11,929 nt of DNA from Cruorifilaria tuberocauda (Eukaryota > Nematoda > Chromadorea > Rhabditida > Onchocercidae): NCBI GenBank assembly GCA_013365365.1, contig JABVXU010001023.1, positions 1 to 11,929 of the forward strand. Reading direction: 5' to 3'. The notes beneath the pieces were generated by a model. That model saw only the letters and a program-made list of their open reading frames with translations, searched no databases and had not been told where the DNA came from. This document shows positions 1-7,795 of this stretch, in pieces. The stretch's first letter is position 1, and every line of letters begins with the position of its first letter. The translations under genes were made by a program, and so were the position numbers.

Positions 1-54
1 ATTATTATTATTATTATCATTAATTATTACTATTATTATTATTATTATTATTAT
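1..54. repeat. (ATT)n microsatellite, interrupted
   Basis: Trinucleotide ATT/TTA repeat from the first base, interrupted around positions 18-31 by CAT, AAT and ACT variants. It is cut by the window edge, so its true length is unknown. It has no coding potential and is a likely length-polymorphic locus. Confidence 0.9.
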
Positions 55-985
55 TTGATAGTAATATCAAAATTATGCAATTTCTAAATTTTTTTCAGTA
101 AGCAAACATTAGACATAATTACTTGACGAAAAAGTTTCCGTTCAAACTTTAAATTTTTAAACTTTTTTAAAAAATTTTATGACGAATTTTTAAATTGAAA
201 GAAAAAAAGTTATAGATTTCATGAAATCATTTCAATCAGTGCTAAAAAATCTTCTTTTAAATTAAAAAGATGCAGAATGTTTATTACTTTTTTCCCCCTT
301 CACAGTGATTAATTAATTTTGATCAATTTCATTATCAATGCTTGGCTAAAGCTTTTGCCATTTATTTGATAATTCGTGCAGAAAGATTTTTATTCTCGAG
401 AGTAATTTGCATAAATTTATTTGCTCTAATATTTAACGCTCTAATGTTCTCATATCCATTGGCTAATTTGGTTGAAGCTACTTAACTAAACTTGATGTAT
501 TTTCCTCTCCTTATTCCATTATAATTTATCTCCTAATTTGTCAGCTAAAACAAATGCTATAATAAAAGTAACATTTTGCTTGATAAAGCTGAAAACGATT
601 TAAGAATTGACTACTTTGATAAATAACTTTCAACAGTAATTACTTCCTTTCTCATTCTTATTACCATTAGCTTATCTCTCTCTAGCTTTCTTCAAATGCT
701 AGGGAAAAAAAAGAGATATTCGTTCTTTTAAAACTGACTTTATTTAATTTTCTTTGATTTCATTAAAACTTCATTTGAAAATGGAAATTATAGGAAAATT
801 GGAAAAACAACATTTTAAAAAATTTTTGATTTAATTTAGCATTCAATCTATTCGTTTTCTTTTTTTTTGCTGCTTATTTGTAAAGCTTTTTTTGGTTTGT
901 AAGGTTTTTGTGAATACAAATTTGTTCGATTGAAAGTTTTATTTTGGATAAAATTTTCAAATTTTAAAAGTAAAAGTTTAAATAA

Positions 986-1052
986 CTTTTATTTAAATGA
1001 CCTTTCATTAATATAAAATGAATGATTTTTATTTAAATGACCTTTTATTAAT
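986..1052. repeat. 40-bp period direct duplication
   Basis: Two copies of a 27-base segment containing ATTTAAATGACCTT lie at 986-1012 and 1026-1052, offset by 40 bases, with very few differences. This is a simple tandem duplication in noncoding DNA. Confidence 0.85.
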
Positions 1053-1454
1053 TGTAAAACACTGTTTACTTGTTTTCTCTTTTAGAGAAAGGGAAAGGAA
1101 AAAGAGGTTATTAAAATTTAATTGATTAAATCTTATATTTCACAAATATTACTTGTATAATGATTACTGAATCATCAAATTAATGGTATTTTCACTTGAA
1201 GTAATTAAATAAGTAAGTAAATTAGTTTCTAAGTAAGTAAATATGCGTTCAATTAATGAAGCAAATAATTAATTTAATTTCTTTTTTTTGTCTCTGTTAG
1301 TTTCTAATATTAAGCATTAAGCGTCTTTCTACATTAATATTATGATCAAAATTTAAAATTGCATAAATTATAATATCTCTGCGGTAGCTTTTTTTACGGG
1401 GGTTGAATGTATGTGAGATGGCATGAGTGAAAAACAAAATCATTCAATTTTCTT

Positions 1455-1457
<3 letters not shown>

Positions 1458-1510
<53 letters not shown>
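1458..1510. repeat. (GA)n microsatellite
   Basis: About 26 uninterrupted AG dinucleotides, purine-only on the + strand. Such a mirror-symmetric purine tract can adopt triplex DNA under supercoiling and can bind GAGA-type factors. Neither role can be shown from the sequence alone. Confidence 0.97.
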
Positions 1511-1514
<4 letters not shown>

Positions 1515-1854
1515 AAAAAGGACAAAAAAGCTGAAAATTCAAAATTTGTCCTTACATTGATAGATTTTTACTTTCCCTACTAAAATACATTCGCATATCT
1601 AAGATGGATTTGCAAAATATTTGATGGATGAATTTGTTTTCCTATCACTAATACACATTAGATCTTTTCTGCTTACTTTTTAAAAAGAAAAAAAAAAAGA
1701 ATTTTTGCGATTACTTTAAAATTTCAATTATGATAGATTTTGAAGTGAGAAAAAAAAAGGAAAAAATATCGAATGAAATTGTCAAAAATTGTTCCAAATG
1801 CTTTTACGATGTATTTTTGTTTGTTTTCAATTATTGTTTACATTATTTTCCTAC

Positions 1855-1878
1855 CGATCGATCGATCGATCGATCGAT
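1855..1878. repeat. (CGAT)6 microsatellite
   Basis: Six perfect CGAT units. The unit is self-complementary in register (ATCGAT, GATCGATC), so the tract is one long palindrome able to fold on either strand. Read as protein it gives an Asp-Arg-Ser-Ile repeat, which explains part of the open frame across it. Confidence 0.95.
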
Positions 1879-2107
1879 TATTATGCTTTTCGTATTTATC
1901 AAACATTTTATTGCAATGAATGTCTTACTAATTGAACTACGGTAGCTAATAATGAAATTTTGAAAAAAAAATTTTTTAAGCAATCAGAAAAATATTCTTT
2001 TTTTCTTTACTGAAAATATAAAATAAGTTGAATTTAATTTAATTCATAATTTCAGGTTATTATTATTTTTAAAATTTTTTATTTATTTATTTGGAAAATA
2101 CTTCCAG

Positions 2108-2204
2108 AATGATCGGAAGTATTCTTGATCAAAATGATCGAAAGTATTCTTGATCAAAATGATCGGAAGTATTCTTGATCAAAATGATTGGGAATATTCT
2201 TGTG
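2108..2204. repeat. 25-bp tandem repeat, about 4 copies
   Basis: Units start at 2108, 2133, 2158 and 2183 with core ATGATCGGAAGTATTCTTG; the last copy is diverged and incomplete. Each of the first three units carries TTGATCAA, an 8-base palindrome, at its right end. The 25-base period is not a multiple of three, and there is no coding indication. Confidence 0.93.
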
Positions 2205-2224
2205 TTATTCTATTCGTGATTCCA

Positions 2225-2375
2225 ATGTAAACAAGCAAATTGAAATAATTAAGATCTGTTAATTGAATAATTAAAATCTGTTAATAATAATTAATAATTA
2301 AGATCAGTTAATATTTGAAATAGTTAAGATCTGTTAATTTGTCAGACTAAAATTAAATTAAATTAAATTAAATTT
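2225..2375. repeat. Degenerate AATTAAGATCTGTTAAT repeats followed by (AAATT)n
   Basis: Four irregularly spaced variants of AATTAAGATCTGTTAAT lie between about 2245 and 2340. A short pure AAATT pentanucleotide run follows at about 2350-2374. Spacing varies, so this is an eroded tandem array rather than a clean minisatellite. Confidence 0.75.
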
Positions 2376-2969
2376 TCTTACATTTAATTTAAAGGAAAAT
2401 TAATTCTGTGCTAAGTTTTTCACTAGAAGAATCTATTTAGAGTAAGCTTTATTGTTGAATTAGCACATGAAATATCAGTATCATGAAATATTTTTAAATT
2501 TTCATCACGAAGTTTTAAATTAAGTAACCATTACTTAAGAACTTCAACTAGTAAAAGCAATAGACTTAGACTTTACAGCATTGTGTAAATTCGTCCCACT
2601 ATTTAATTCAGAAAAATGATGAAATTTTGACGAAACAGATAAATTCATCAAATTTATTGATGAAATAAATTCAACAATCTGAATATTTCATAAACATCAC
2701 GTCGTTTTTGCCTATAAGAAAGGTCAAAGAGCAAACCACTTTATCACTATTACTTTATTCATCAATTTTGAATGTTAAATACTTTTGCGTTTAAATTTTA
2801 ATTAACTATCATCCCAAGAATGGATCATTTTAATTTCCGGTTTCCCTTATCACCAACTTTACTCTTCACCAATCGAACTATCAAGGATTTCAATCAGCAA
2901 TATCGATATGGAAAGCTTTCATCAATGCTACTACTGGCTCGAAGTAATTACAGAGAAGTGTTGGGGACG

Positions 2970-3081
2970 ATGAAATTGATATTGTTGCTTATTAGCTTCT
3001 TGCAACAAGGTTACGGATCAACTAAGCGCTATTGGCGGACGTGGCGTGATGAGCATCCGCAATTCCGGCAGTTATTTTCCG
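2970..3081 (+). CDS. Candidate first coding exon: signal peptide of a secreted/GPI Ly-6-like protein
   Basis: From ATG 2970 this encodes MKLILLLISFLQQGYGS, a textbook signal peptide (Lys after Met, a Leu/Ile core, small residues Gly and Ser at the expected cleavage point). About 20 charged and aromatic residues follow (RYWRTWRDEHPQFRQLF). The exon ends at a good nematode donor, G|GTATGT, leaving one base of a codon (phase 1). Base composition is clearly less AT-rich than the surroundings. An in-frame ATG at 2820 would place 50 residues before the leader; I prefer 2970 because it starts the signal peptide directly. An in-frame TAA lies seven codons before 2820. The phase matches the Ly-6 exon at 11270, where G plus CT makes Ala. 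The leader would target the product to the ER. An intervening small exon cannot be excluded. Confidence 0.62.
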
Positions 3082-3301
3082 GTATGTTTAATTTCGTAAA
3101 TTTTCAAATCTGTTAATTTAACTTTTATTCAAAAGGAAAGACTTTAATTGTTTATGCAATGAAAAAAGTATACCTGAGAGGATAAAATTGAATGTATGTG
3201 AAATTTCCTCACTAAAATTCGACGATGATTTGAAATAAATTTTATCAATCAGATAGTTTAATTTAAAATGAGATAATTATTGAGAAATGATTTAATACTT
3301 G

Positions 3302-3389
3302 AATACTTTCATATACTTTACTGATTGTACTAAGTATACTGAATACTTCATTATACTTTACTGATTGTACTAAGTATACTGGATACTTT
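3302..3389. repeat. 40-bp tandem duplication
   Basis: The 29-base core beginning ATACTTTACTGATTGTAC occurs at 3313 and again at 3353, offset by 40. Flanking GAATACTT sequence extends the similarity on both sides. The two copies are nearly identical, implying a recent duplication. Confidence 0.9.
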
Positions 3390-3602
3390 AATACTCGATA
3401 AATCCATTATTTTATTTAATTACAATGCTTTTCTTTAATATCATCAATAAAATAAATGAGTAGGATTGGTGATTTAAGCTTAAACCATGAAACTTCTAGA
3501 TGATTAATGATCGATTAATTGTTTAAATCTGAAAAGATTTTGAACAAATAATTGAAATGCATTATCCGTGCATGAAAAAATATTTTCCTAAAATAAGTAA
3601 GC

Positions 3603-3621
3603 AAAACAACAACAACAACAA
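3603..3621. repeat. Short (CAA)n run
   Basis: Five to six CAA/ACA units in noncoding DNA. Confidence 0.8.
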
Positions 3622-4753
3622 TAGTATTGTGGAAAAGTTATTTTAAATGTGAAGAGGTAATTTAGAAGAAATCATTCATTTTGAATCCTTTTTTTTTTGC
3701 CAAAATAAATTAAATATCTCATTTTACCGCTTCTTTGTCTTCAACGATAAATTAACTTAATAAGTTAATTAAGACAATTGGGTTGTTTTCCGAAAAGAAT
3801 TACATGTATTCATGAGCTAATTGCTTGCTTAAGAATTAAGCACTCATTATGCTATTAAAGTATAAGTCAGAAAAAAGTAAAATTCAATTCACAGGTAAAA
3901 TTACCTTGACCAAGTAGAATTCAAGAGTATAAGTATTTATTTCGAAACGCTTTGACTTGAAATTCGTAAAGCATAAAAAATTTAAAAAGATCGATATTGG
4001 AACAAATTTAATTTAATCAGACTGAACAGAATAATTATTTTTTGCGTAAAACTCAAAATTAGATCAATGTGATCTTAAATTGATTTTAACTGATTGATCC
4101 AAACTGAATTTAATCACTTCATAGAAAGTTTTTCAATTATGTAAAGATTATTATGTAAACCTTTTAAATATCGGATTGAAAAGTTGAACTTTTAAAAATA
4201 TAACTTAGCACTAATAATAAATGAGAATGTTATTTCTCTTTTTAGTATCCATTTTTTTTATTGTATATCATTAATAGGTTAAATAATTGATTTTCTATTA
4301 AGTGTTCTATTAAATGCTAAGCTTCATTTGATGCTAATTGACCATAAGCCGAAGAATTTGCTTATCATTAATCAATCATACTATTATCAAATTGATAATA
4401 AGTAAGAAATTTGGTAAAGATTAAATAATATTTATGAAATTTAATCATTCCACTGTTACTTTGATTGATCAAAATTATCTTTCAGTTTTCTGATAAATTT
4501 TTTTACAATATTTTTATTTTATAGTATTTTAATATTACTCAAATATTATCGGGAATCCGGAAGAAATATAAAATCATTAGTATGATCATTTCCGCATTAC
4601 TGCTGATATGACGTATGATCGGAATAATATGATATTAATGACGTAAATTTTCGTTTCACGGATTACACAATGTTACTCAACCATCTAATTTTATATTTGA
4701 ACTGTCTTTCATTGATTTCCATTTACTTTCTCATCTACGTGATATATTCACAC

Positions 4754-4943
4754 ATCGTCGTCCAACGTGGAATACGTATATTGCTTCATATATCGTCGTC
4801 CAACGTGGAATACGTATATTGCTTCATATATCGTCGTCCAACGTGGAATACGTATATTGTTTCTTATATCGTCGTCCAACGTGGAATACGTATATTGCTT
4901 CATATATCGTCGTCCAACGTGGAATACGTATATTGTTACTTAC
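4754..4943. repeat. 38-bp minisatellite, 5 copies
   Basis: Units start at 4754, 4792, 4830, 4868 and 4906, exactly 38 bases apart and almost identical. Each begins ATCGTCGTCCAACGTGGAAT and then carries the perfect palindrome ATACGTAT. Units are less AT-rich than the intron around them. Because 38 is not divisible by three, the same peptide strings (for example SSNVEYVYC and RRPTWNTY) recur in rotating frames. The three overlapping open frames here (4670-5017, 4767-4979, 4819-5091) are therefore by-products of the repeat, not genes. Confidence 0.97.
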
Positions 4944-5024
4944 TGTTGTTGCTTACTCTCACTATCAATCAAACATTAATTTCCTTAACAAAAAAAGAAA
5001 TTGCCTTAATGAATTGATTACATC

Positions 5025-5219
5025 AATTTCTTATCAGAATTATCAGGGATATCTTAACACAAATATCACTGATAACACTTACAGTCATTGATAACACTTT
5101 TGATTACTGCAATTTATTGCATGAGAGAGGGAATATGTATGTTAATGATAAGCTTGATATGATAATTTCTTATCAGAATTATCAGGGATATCTTAACACA
5201 AATATCACTGATAACACTT
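5025..5219. repeat. Exact 56-bp direct repeat pair (5025-5080 and 5164-5219)
   Basis: The two 56-base copies appear identical, starting AATTTCTTATCAG and ending GATAACACTT, offset by 139 bases with 83 bases between them. Part of the copy (TTGATAACACTTTT) also recurs at 5089. TGATAA/TTATCA hexamers start at 5031, 5040, 5070, 5089, 5146, 5160, 5170, 5179, 5209 and 5221. TGATAA is the known core of nematode GATA factors, so this may be a GATA-responsive element, or simply an AT-rich duplication. Confidence 0.95.
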
Positions 5220-5391
5220 TTTATCATTCCTAGGGGAGTGAACCGACGTATAACGATAAATCCAACGAGTAATAAATATGATGAGAGTCGAAAAGACCGA
5301 AAAGTGGGAGGCGTCAATTGGTTTGTTTGGCTTAGATTCAATGGAACAGAACATAGCTTATTTGTATTCTGATTTCGTTTGCTCGCTCTAT

Positions 5392-5427
5392 TAAGCGTAA
5401 GCTTAAGTCTAAGCCTTAGGCCTAATC
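5392..5427. repeat. Degenerate telomere-like hexamers (TAAGCC)n, then TTAGGC
   Basis: Four hexamers in register, TAAGCG, TAAGCT, TAAGTC and TAAGCC (5392-5415), are followed by the opposite-strand hexamer TTAGGC (5416-5421) and CTAATC. TTAGGC is the nematode telomere repeat, and TAAGCC is a permutation of its complement. The switch point creates the palindrome TTAGGCCTAA. This is a possible eroded interstitial telomeric sequence. Confidence 0.5.
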
Positions 5428-5504
5428 TAGCCGTGCACTTCTCTCATCACCTTTCCCAAAGACAAATGTATTGCTGAAAAGAAGAAGATTGATTCGCCAT
5501 CTTG

Positions 5505-5964
5505 TTTTGACATCTCGAATTCGAGGTTAAATTTTTGAATTCAAGAGTATCCCGATGAATTCTGAATGGCTCTCTTACTTATCTGGATATGACAACACAG
5601 CTTACAAAGTTATTTTCATTCATTCTTGCCAATGTACACGATCCGGCTAATTTTGGTGATAGTGGTCGGTTTCCGTTTTTCTTCAATTTCTAAAAATATC
5701 TTTTCATATTCATGTCATATCAGGAGTAAATTACTTATAAGTATGGATTTAACCCAAAAATAATTATACTTAAAATAAGTTAAAGTAAGGTAAAAAAGAT
5801 TTAGTAAAGTCAATTGATTGGTTTGTTTTTCTAATAAATTTATTGGAAGTGATGAAGGAAATTTATCAGTTAATTTAATATCAATTATTGATATTTCTTA
5901 TTTTGACCTTTCGAATTCGAGATTACATTTTTGGATTCAAGGATATCCCGATGAAACCTGAATG
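5505..5964. repeat. Diverged 64-bp direct repeat pair (5505-5568 and 5901-5964)
   Basis: The copies align without gaps at about 55 of 64 positions, sharing CGAATTCGAG, TTCAAG and TATCCCGATGAA. The first copy holds the perfect 12-base palindrome CTCGAATTCGAG at 5514. Length and divergence suggest two old members of a dispersed repeat family rather than a slippage product. No protein is supported in it. Confidence 0.85.
5632..5725 (+). CDS. Candidate alternative first exon with signal peptide
   Basis: ATG 5632 opens MYTIRLILVIVVGFRFSS, with a basic residue and then a long Ile/Leu/Val core, a classic leader. The frame stays open past 5750. Two good donors lie in it, A|GTAAAT (exon end 5725) and A|GTATGG (exon end 5740). 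Both leave one base, the phase needed by the Ly-6 exon at 11270. The surrounding region is less AT-rich than the intron average. A second frame at 5589-5690 (MTTQLTKLFSFILANVHD) overlaps it and also has a hydrophobic start, so the true frame is uncertain. Chance occurrence is possible because T-rich DNA readily encodes Leu, Ile, Val and Phe. No trans-splice acceptor is obvious upstream. Confidence 0.3.
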
Positions 5965-6094
5965 ATATCTTGATGTCTGTTGTTTCAGTTCAATAAATAC
6001 TCTTTTCTCTAAGTCAATTTCCCAAAGAGATTAGCAAAGCAATTATCATCACAACTAAATTATCTCTTGTTTTTTTTTTCGTCTTTTTTTATTC

Positions 6095-6096
6095 AG
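6095..6096 (+). promoter_or_regulatory. Possible unused 3' splice (or SL trans-splice) acceptor
   Basis: A pyrimidine-rich run of about 25 bases, interrupted by a G and an A, ends in TTATTCAG at 6096. It is one of the strongest acceptor-like strings in the intron. The frame from 6097 is open for 24 codons and then stops, without a convincing donor. It may be a decoy, or a trans-splice site for a 5' UTR. Confidence 0.25.
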
Positions 6097-6284
6097 TCTA
6101 ATTTACAGTGCAGTGTTATTGCACGTCCAAATGACTTTAGTTTAACCTTTTTAGCTAATTTAAATTGCTAATTTTATTTACAAATTTAATTTTAGGTTTT
6201 AATCATGAGTACAGTATCTACTATAATCATGAAAGATTACCATCTAATACTTTTATTCATATTCAATTTCTTTTTTTATTTTCT

Positions 6285-6286
6285 AG
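6285..6286 (+). promoter_or_regulatory. Possible splice-leader or cis acceptor upstream of the 6420 exon
   Basis: A T-rich tract beginning about 6268 ends in TTTTCTAG at 6286, about 134 bases before ATG 6420. Nematode mRNAs often receive a spliced leader at such sites, so it would fit a 5' UTR for the candidate exon. The distance is longer than usual and no transcript evidence is available. Confidence 0.25.
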
Positions 6287-6419
6287 CTTTCACACTACTT
6301 ATCAATAAAATTTTATAAAAGAGAGAAAAGAAATTGAGTATATTCAATCTGATATTACTTTAACTTTGTTATCTTAAATTACTTGAATGAAAGTTAATCG
6401 TATTTACAACCACCGAACA

Positions 6420-6552
6420 ATGTATACAGTAAATTTAGCTCTTCTGATATTTCGCATTTTACTTTTAAAACTATTAAACCTATTTAAATGTCAGCGAAGC
6501 CATCACGAATTCTATCAATTGACTTTTTTATCACTGATAGAAGATATCATCG
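6420..6552 (+). CDS. Candidate alternative first exon with hydrophobic leader
   Basis: ATG 6420 begins MYTVNLALLIFRILLL, a hydrophobic leader, followed by a more polar stretch (KCQRSHHEFYQLTF) and an acidic end. The frame reaches G|GTATGTTG at 6553, the same donor form as at 3082 and also phase 1, so it would join the 11270 exon with an Ala codon. ATG 6387 lies in frame 11 codons upstream and would add a basic segment; 6420 is preferred because it starts the leader. The frame continues to 6671 if unspliced. Weak resemblance of HHEFYQL to HPQFRQL in the 2970 exon may be chance. A signal anchor is an alternative to a cleaved peptide, since Arg and Lys interrupt the core. Confidence 0.35.
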
Positions 6553-6850
6553 GTATGTTGCGCAATTACTCTATAACTTATACTCAAGTAATACCTTATC
6601 ATATGTCAATTGGTGCTTACGTTGTTTTCATATCAATAGCTTTTCATTTTGACGTTTCGTGTAATGATTGACCCTCAATGACATCACTCACGTGTTATTG
6701 CGTCTAGGCCTTCCTTTTATCCTTATCACAGCCCAATATCTTGTTTTCCATCCTAATTCAGAAGACGACAAAGAAACTTTTTTATCAAATTAATTTTGAA
6801 ATAATCAAATAACAGTAACTGTTGAATGATCAATTTTGAATAGATCAAGC

Positions 6851-6948
6851 AAGTGATAAGGATTGATTGAAAAAATGATTTTTTATAATTTCAACAGCAT
6901 GATATCAACCTAATCAATTTCAATAGGTTGATATCGTCCTTATCACTT
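6851..6948. repeat. Nested perfect inverted repeats (12 bp outer and 12 bp inner arms)
   Basis: The outer arms are AAGTGATAAGGA (6851-6862) and TCCTTATCACTT (6937-6948). The inner arms are GATATCAACCTA (6901-6912) and TAGGTTGATATC (6924-6935), with an 11-base loop. Both pairs are perfect. The right arms are separated by one base and the left arms by 38, so the strand could fold as two stacked stems with one large bulge. This may be a small degenerate inverted-repeat element or a cruciform/RNA hairpin. Confidence 0.9.
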
Positions 6949-7379
6949 AATGAATATATGAAATGATGAATATATAACTGATAATGATTAAATCCCTCTT
7001 TTGTACTTAAATATACTTTGATAGCAACATAAAAGTTTTTGTAACTTAAATTCGACACAATGAATTTACAAGTAGAAATAGCAAAAGAATTGAATAAATT
7101 GACTTTTATTTTTTCAACATATCAATCAGTGAAATAAAATTAAATATTTTTAAGGTAACAGATAATTACTAATAAATAACTTTTATTCTATCACTTACTG
7201 ATTAATTCATTAATCATTTAAAAAGAAACGATAGAGTTATAGATATATTAATTTTTTTTTGTAATAAATTATTAGTTAAAACGATATCGTTAGCTTTTCC
7301 TGTTCCATCTTTTTGGGATGCATGGAAAATTGAAATATTGAATGGTACTTTACTGAAGGGCCACTTTTAGTGAAACCCA

Positions 7380-7436
7380 ATTTTCATTTCAATGCTTCCT
7401 CTCATTTTCATTTGAATCGTCCTATTTTCATTTAAA
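7380..7436. repeat. Three TTTTCATTTNAAT motifs
   Basis: ATTTTCATTT followed by C, G or A and then AAT occurs three times, near 7380, 7404 and 7424, at spacings of about 20-24 bases in a pyrimidine-rich stretch. It lies 250-300 bases upstream of the candidate exon at 7671/7681. The motifs could be promoter-proximal elements, but no known factor is assigned. Confidence 0.5.
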
Positions 7437-7670
7437 TCTTTTCGTATTATTTTTATTTTGTTAATTCATTTCGAAAATCTCCAAGGGATAATCCACTTAG
7501 TCGCGGGTTAGAAGTACCAGAAGAAGAAATGTCTTCTACTTTCCAATCTCAAATATGCCAACTTCTTCTGTCCGATTTTTCAAATTCGTTCCTTTGAAGA
7601 ACAAAAATTCTCATTCTCCTAAATATCACCTCATCACCGTTACTTCTTCCACTTCCGGTTCATTTCAACA

Positions 7671-7749
7671 ATGACCGTTGATGTATTACAATTGGTTAGC
7701 CTTATGCTTGCTAATGTTTCTGATCTGTACAGTACACGATATTCCACCT
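7671..7749 (+). CDS. Candidate alternative first exon (two overlapping leader frames)
   Basis: Two Met starts ten bases apart both encode hydrophobic leaders. ATG 7671 gives MTVDVLQLVSLMLANVSD and reaches the best local donor, T|GTACGT at 7750, in phase 1, the phase needed by the exon at 11270 (T plus CT makes Ser). ATG 7681 gives the stronger signal peptide MYYNWLALCLLMFLIC, but is phase 0 at that donor. It is phase 1 only at the weaker T|GTACAG (exon end 7726), which would put the leader almost directly before the LU domain. The area from about 7300 is less AT-rich than the rest of the intron. I cannot decide between the frames from sequence alone, and the exon itself remains a hypothesis. 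Confidence 0.33.
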
Positions 7750-7795
7750 GTACGTTTGCCTTCTCTTTTTTACATTTATTTAAGAGTTAATTAGC

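Larger units (their letters stand above)
55..2800. other. AT-rich noncoding DNA upstream of the first candidate exon
   Basis: No convincing exon was found here on either strand. The stretch is dominated by A/T runs and small tandem repeats, listed separately. A TTTTTTTCAG acceptor-like string ends at 98, but stops follow within a few codons in all three frames. The open frame at 1730-1945 runs through a lysine-rich A tract and the CGAT microsatellite and has no splice or domain support. The stretch is probably intergenic or 5' flanking DNA, though it could be an intron of a longer 5' end. No TATA-like element can be singled out in such AT-rich sequence. Confidence 0.55.

Noticed and set aside
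1730..1945. 71-codon + strand open frame
   Set aside because: Composed of an A-rich lysine stretch and the CGAT microsatellite, with no domain or splice context.
4382..4400. TATTATCAA/TTGATAATA inverted repeat with a one-base centre
   Set aside because: A 9-base A/T-rich palindrome is expected by chance in this composition.
4670..5091. Three overlapping open frames of 70-115 codons
   Set aside because: All run through the 38-bp minisatellite, and their shared peptides appear in rotating frames because 38 is not a multiple of three. The hydrophobic start at 4670 could imitate a leader, but it continues straight into the repeat.
5114..5341. 75-codon minus-strand open frame
   Set aside because: Crosses one copy of the 56-bp repeat. 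No recognised motif, and composition is typical of chance frames in AT-rich DNA.
5205..5354. 49-codon minus-strand frame and an opposing 38-codon + strand frame at 5278-5394
   Set aside because: They overlap on opposite strands in a less AT-rich island. Neither shows a family motif, a signal peptide or a good splice border, so I cannot support either.
7561..7690. Minus-strand frame rich in Arg/Glu, and a + strand frame ending near 7600
   Set aside because: Both are under 60 codons, lack clear AG/GT borders and carry no motif. The island is better explained as upstream sequence of the 7671/7681 candidate exon.
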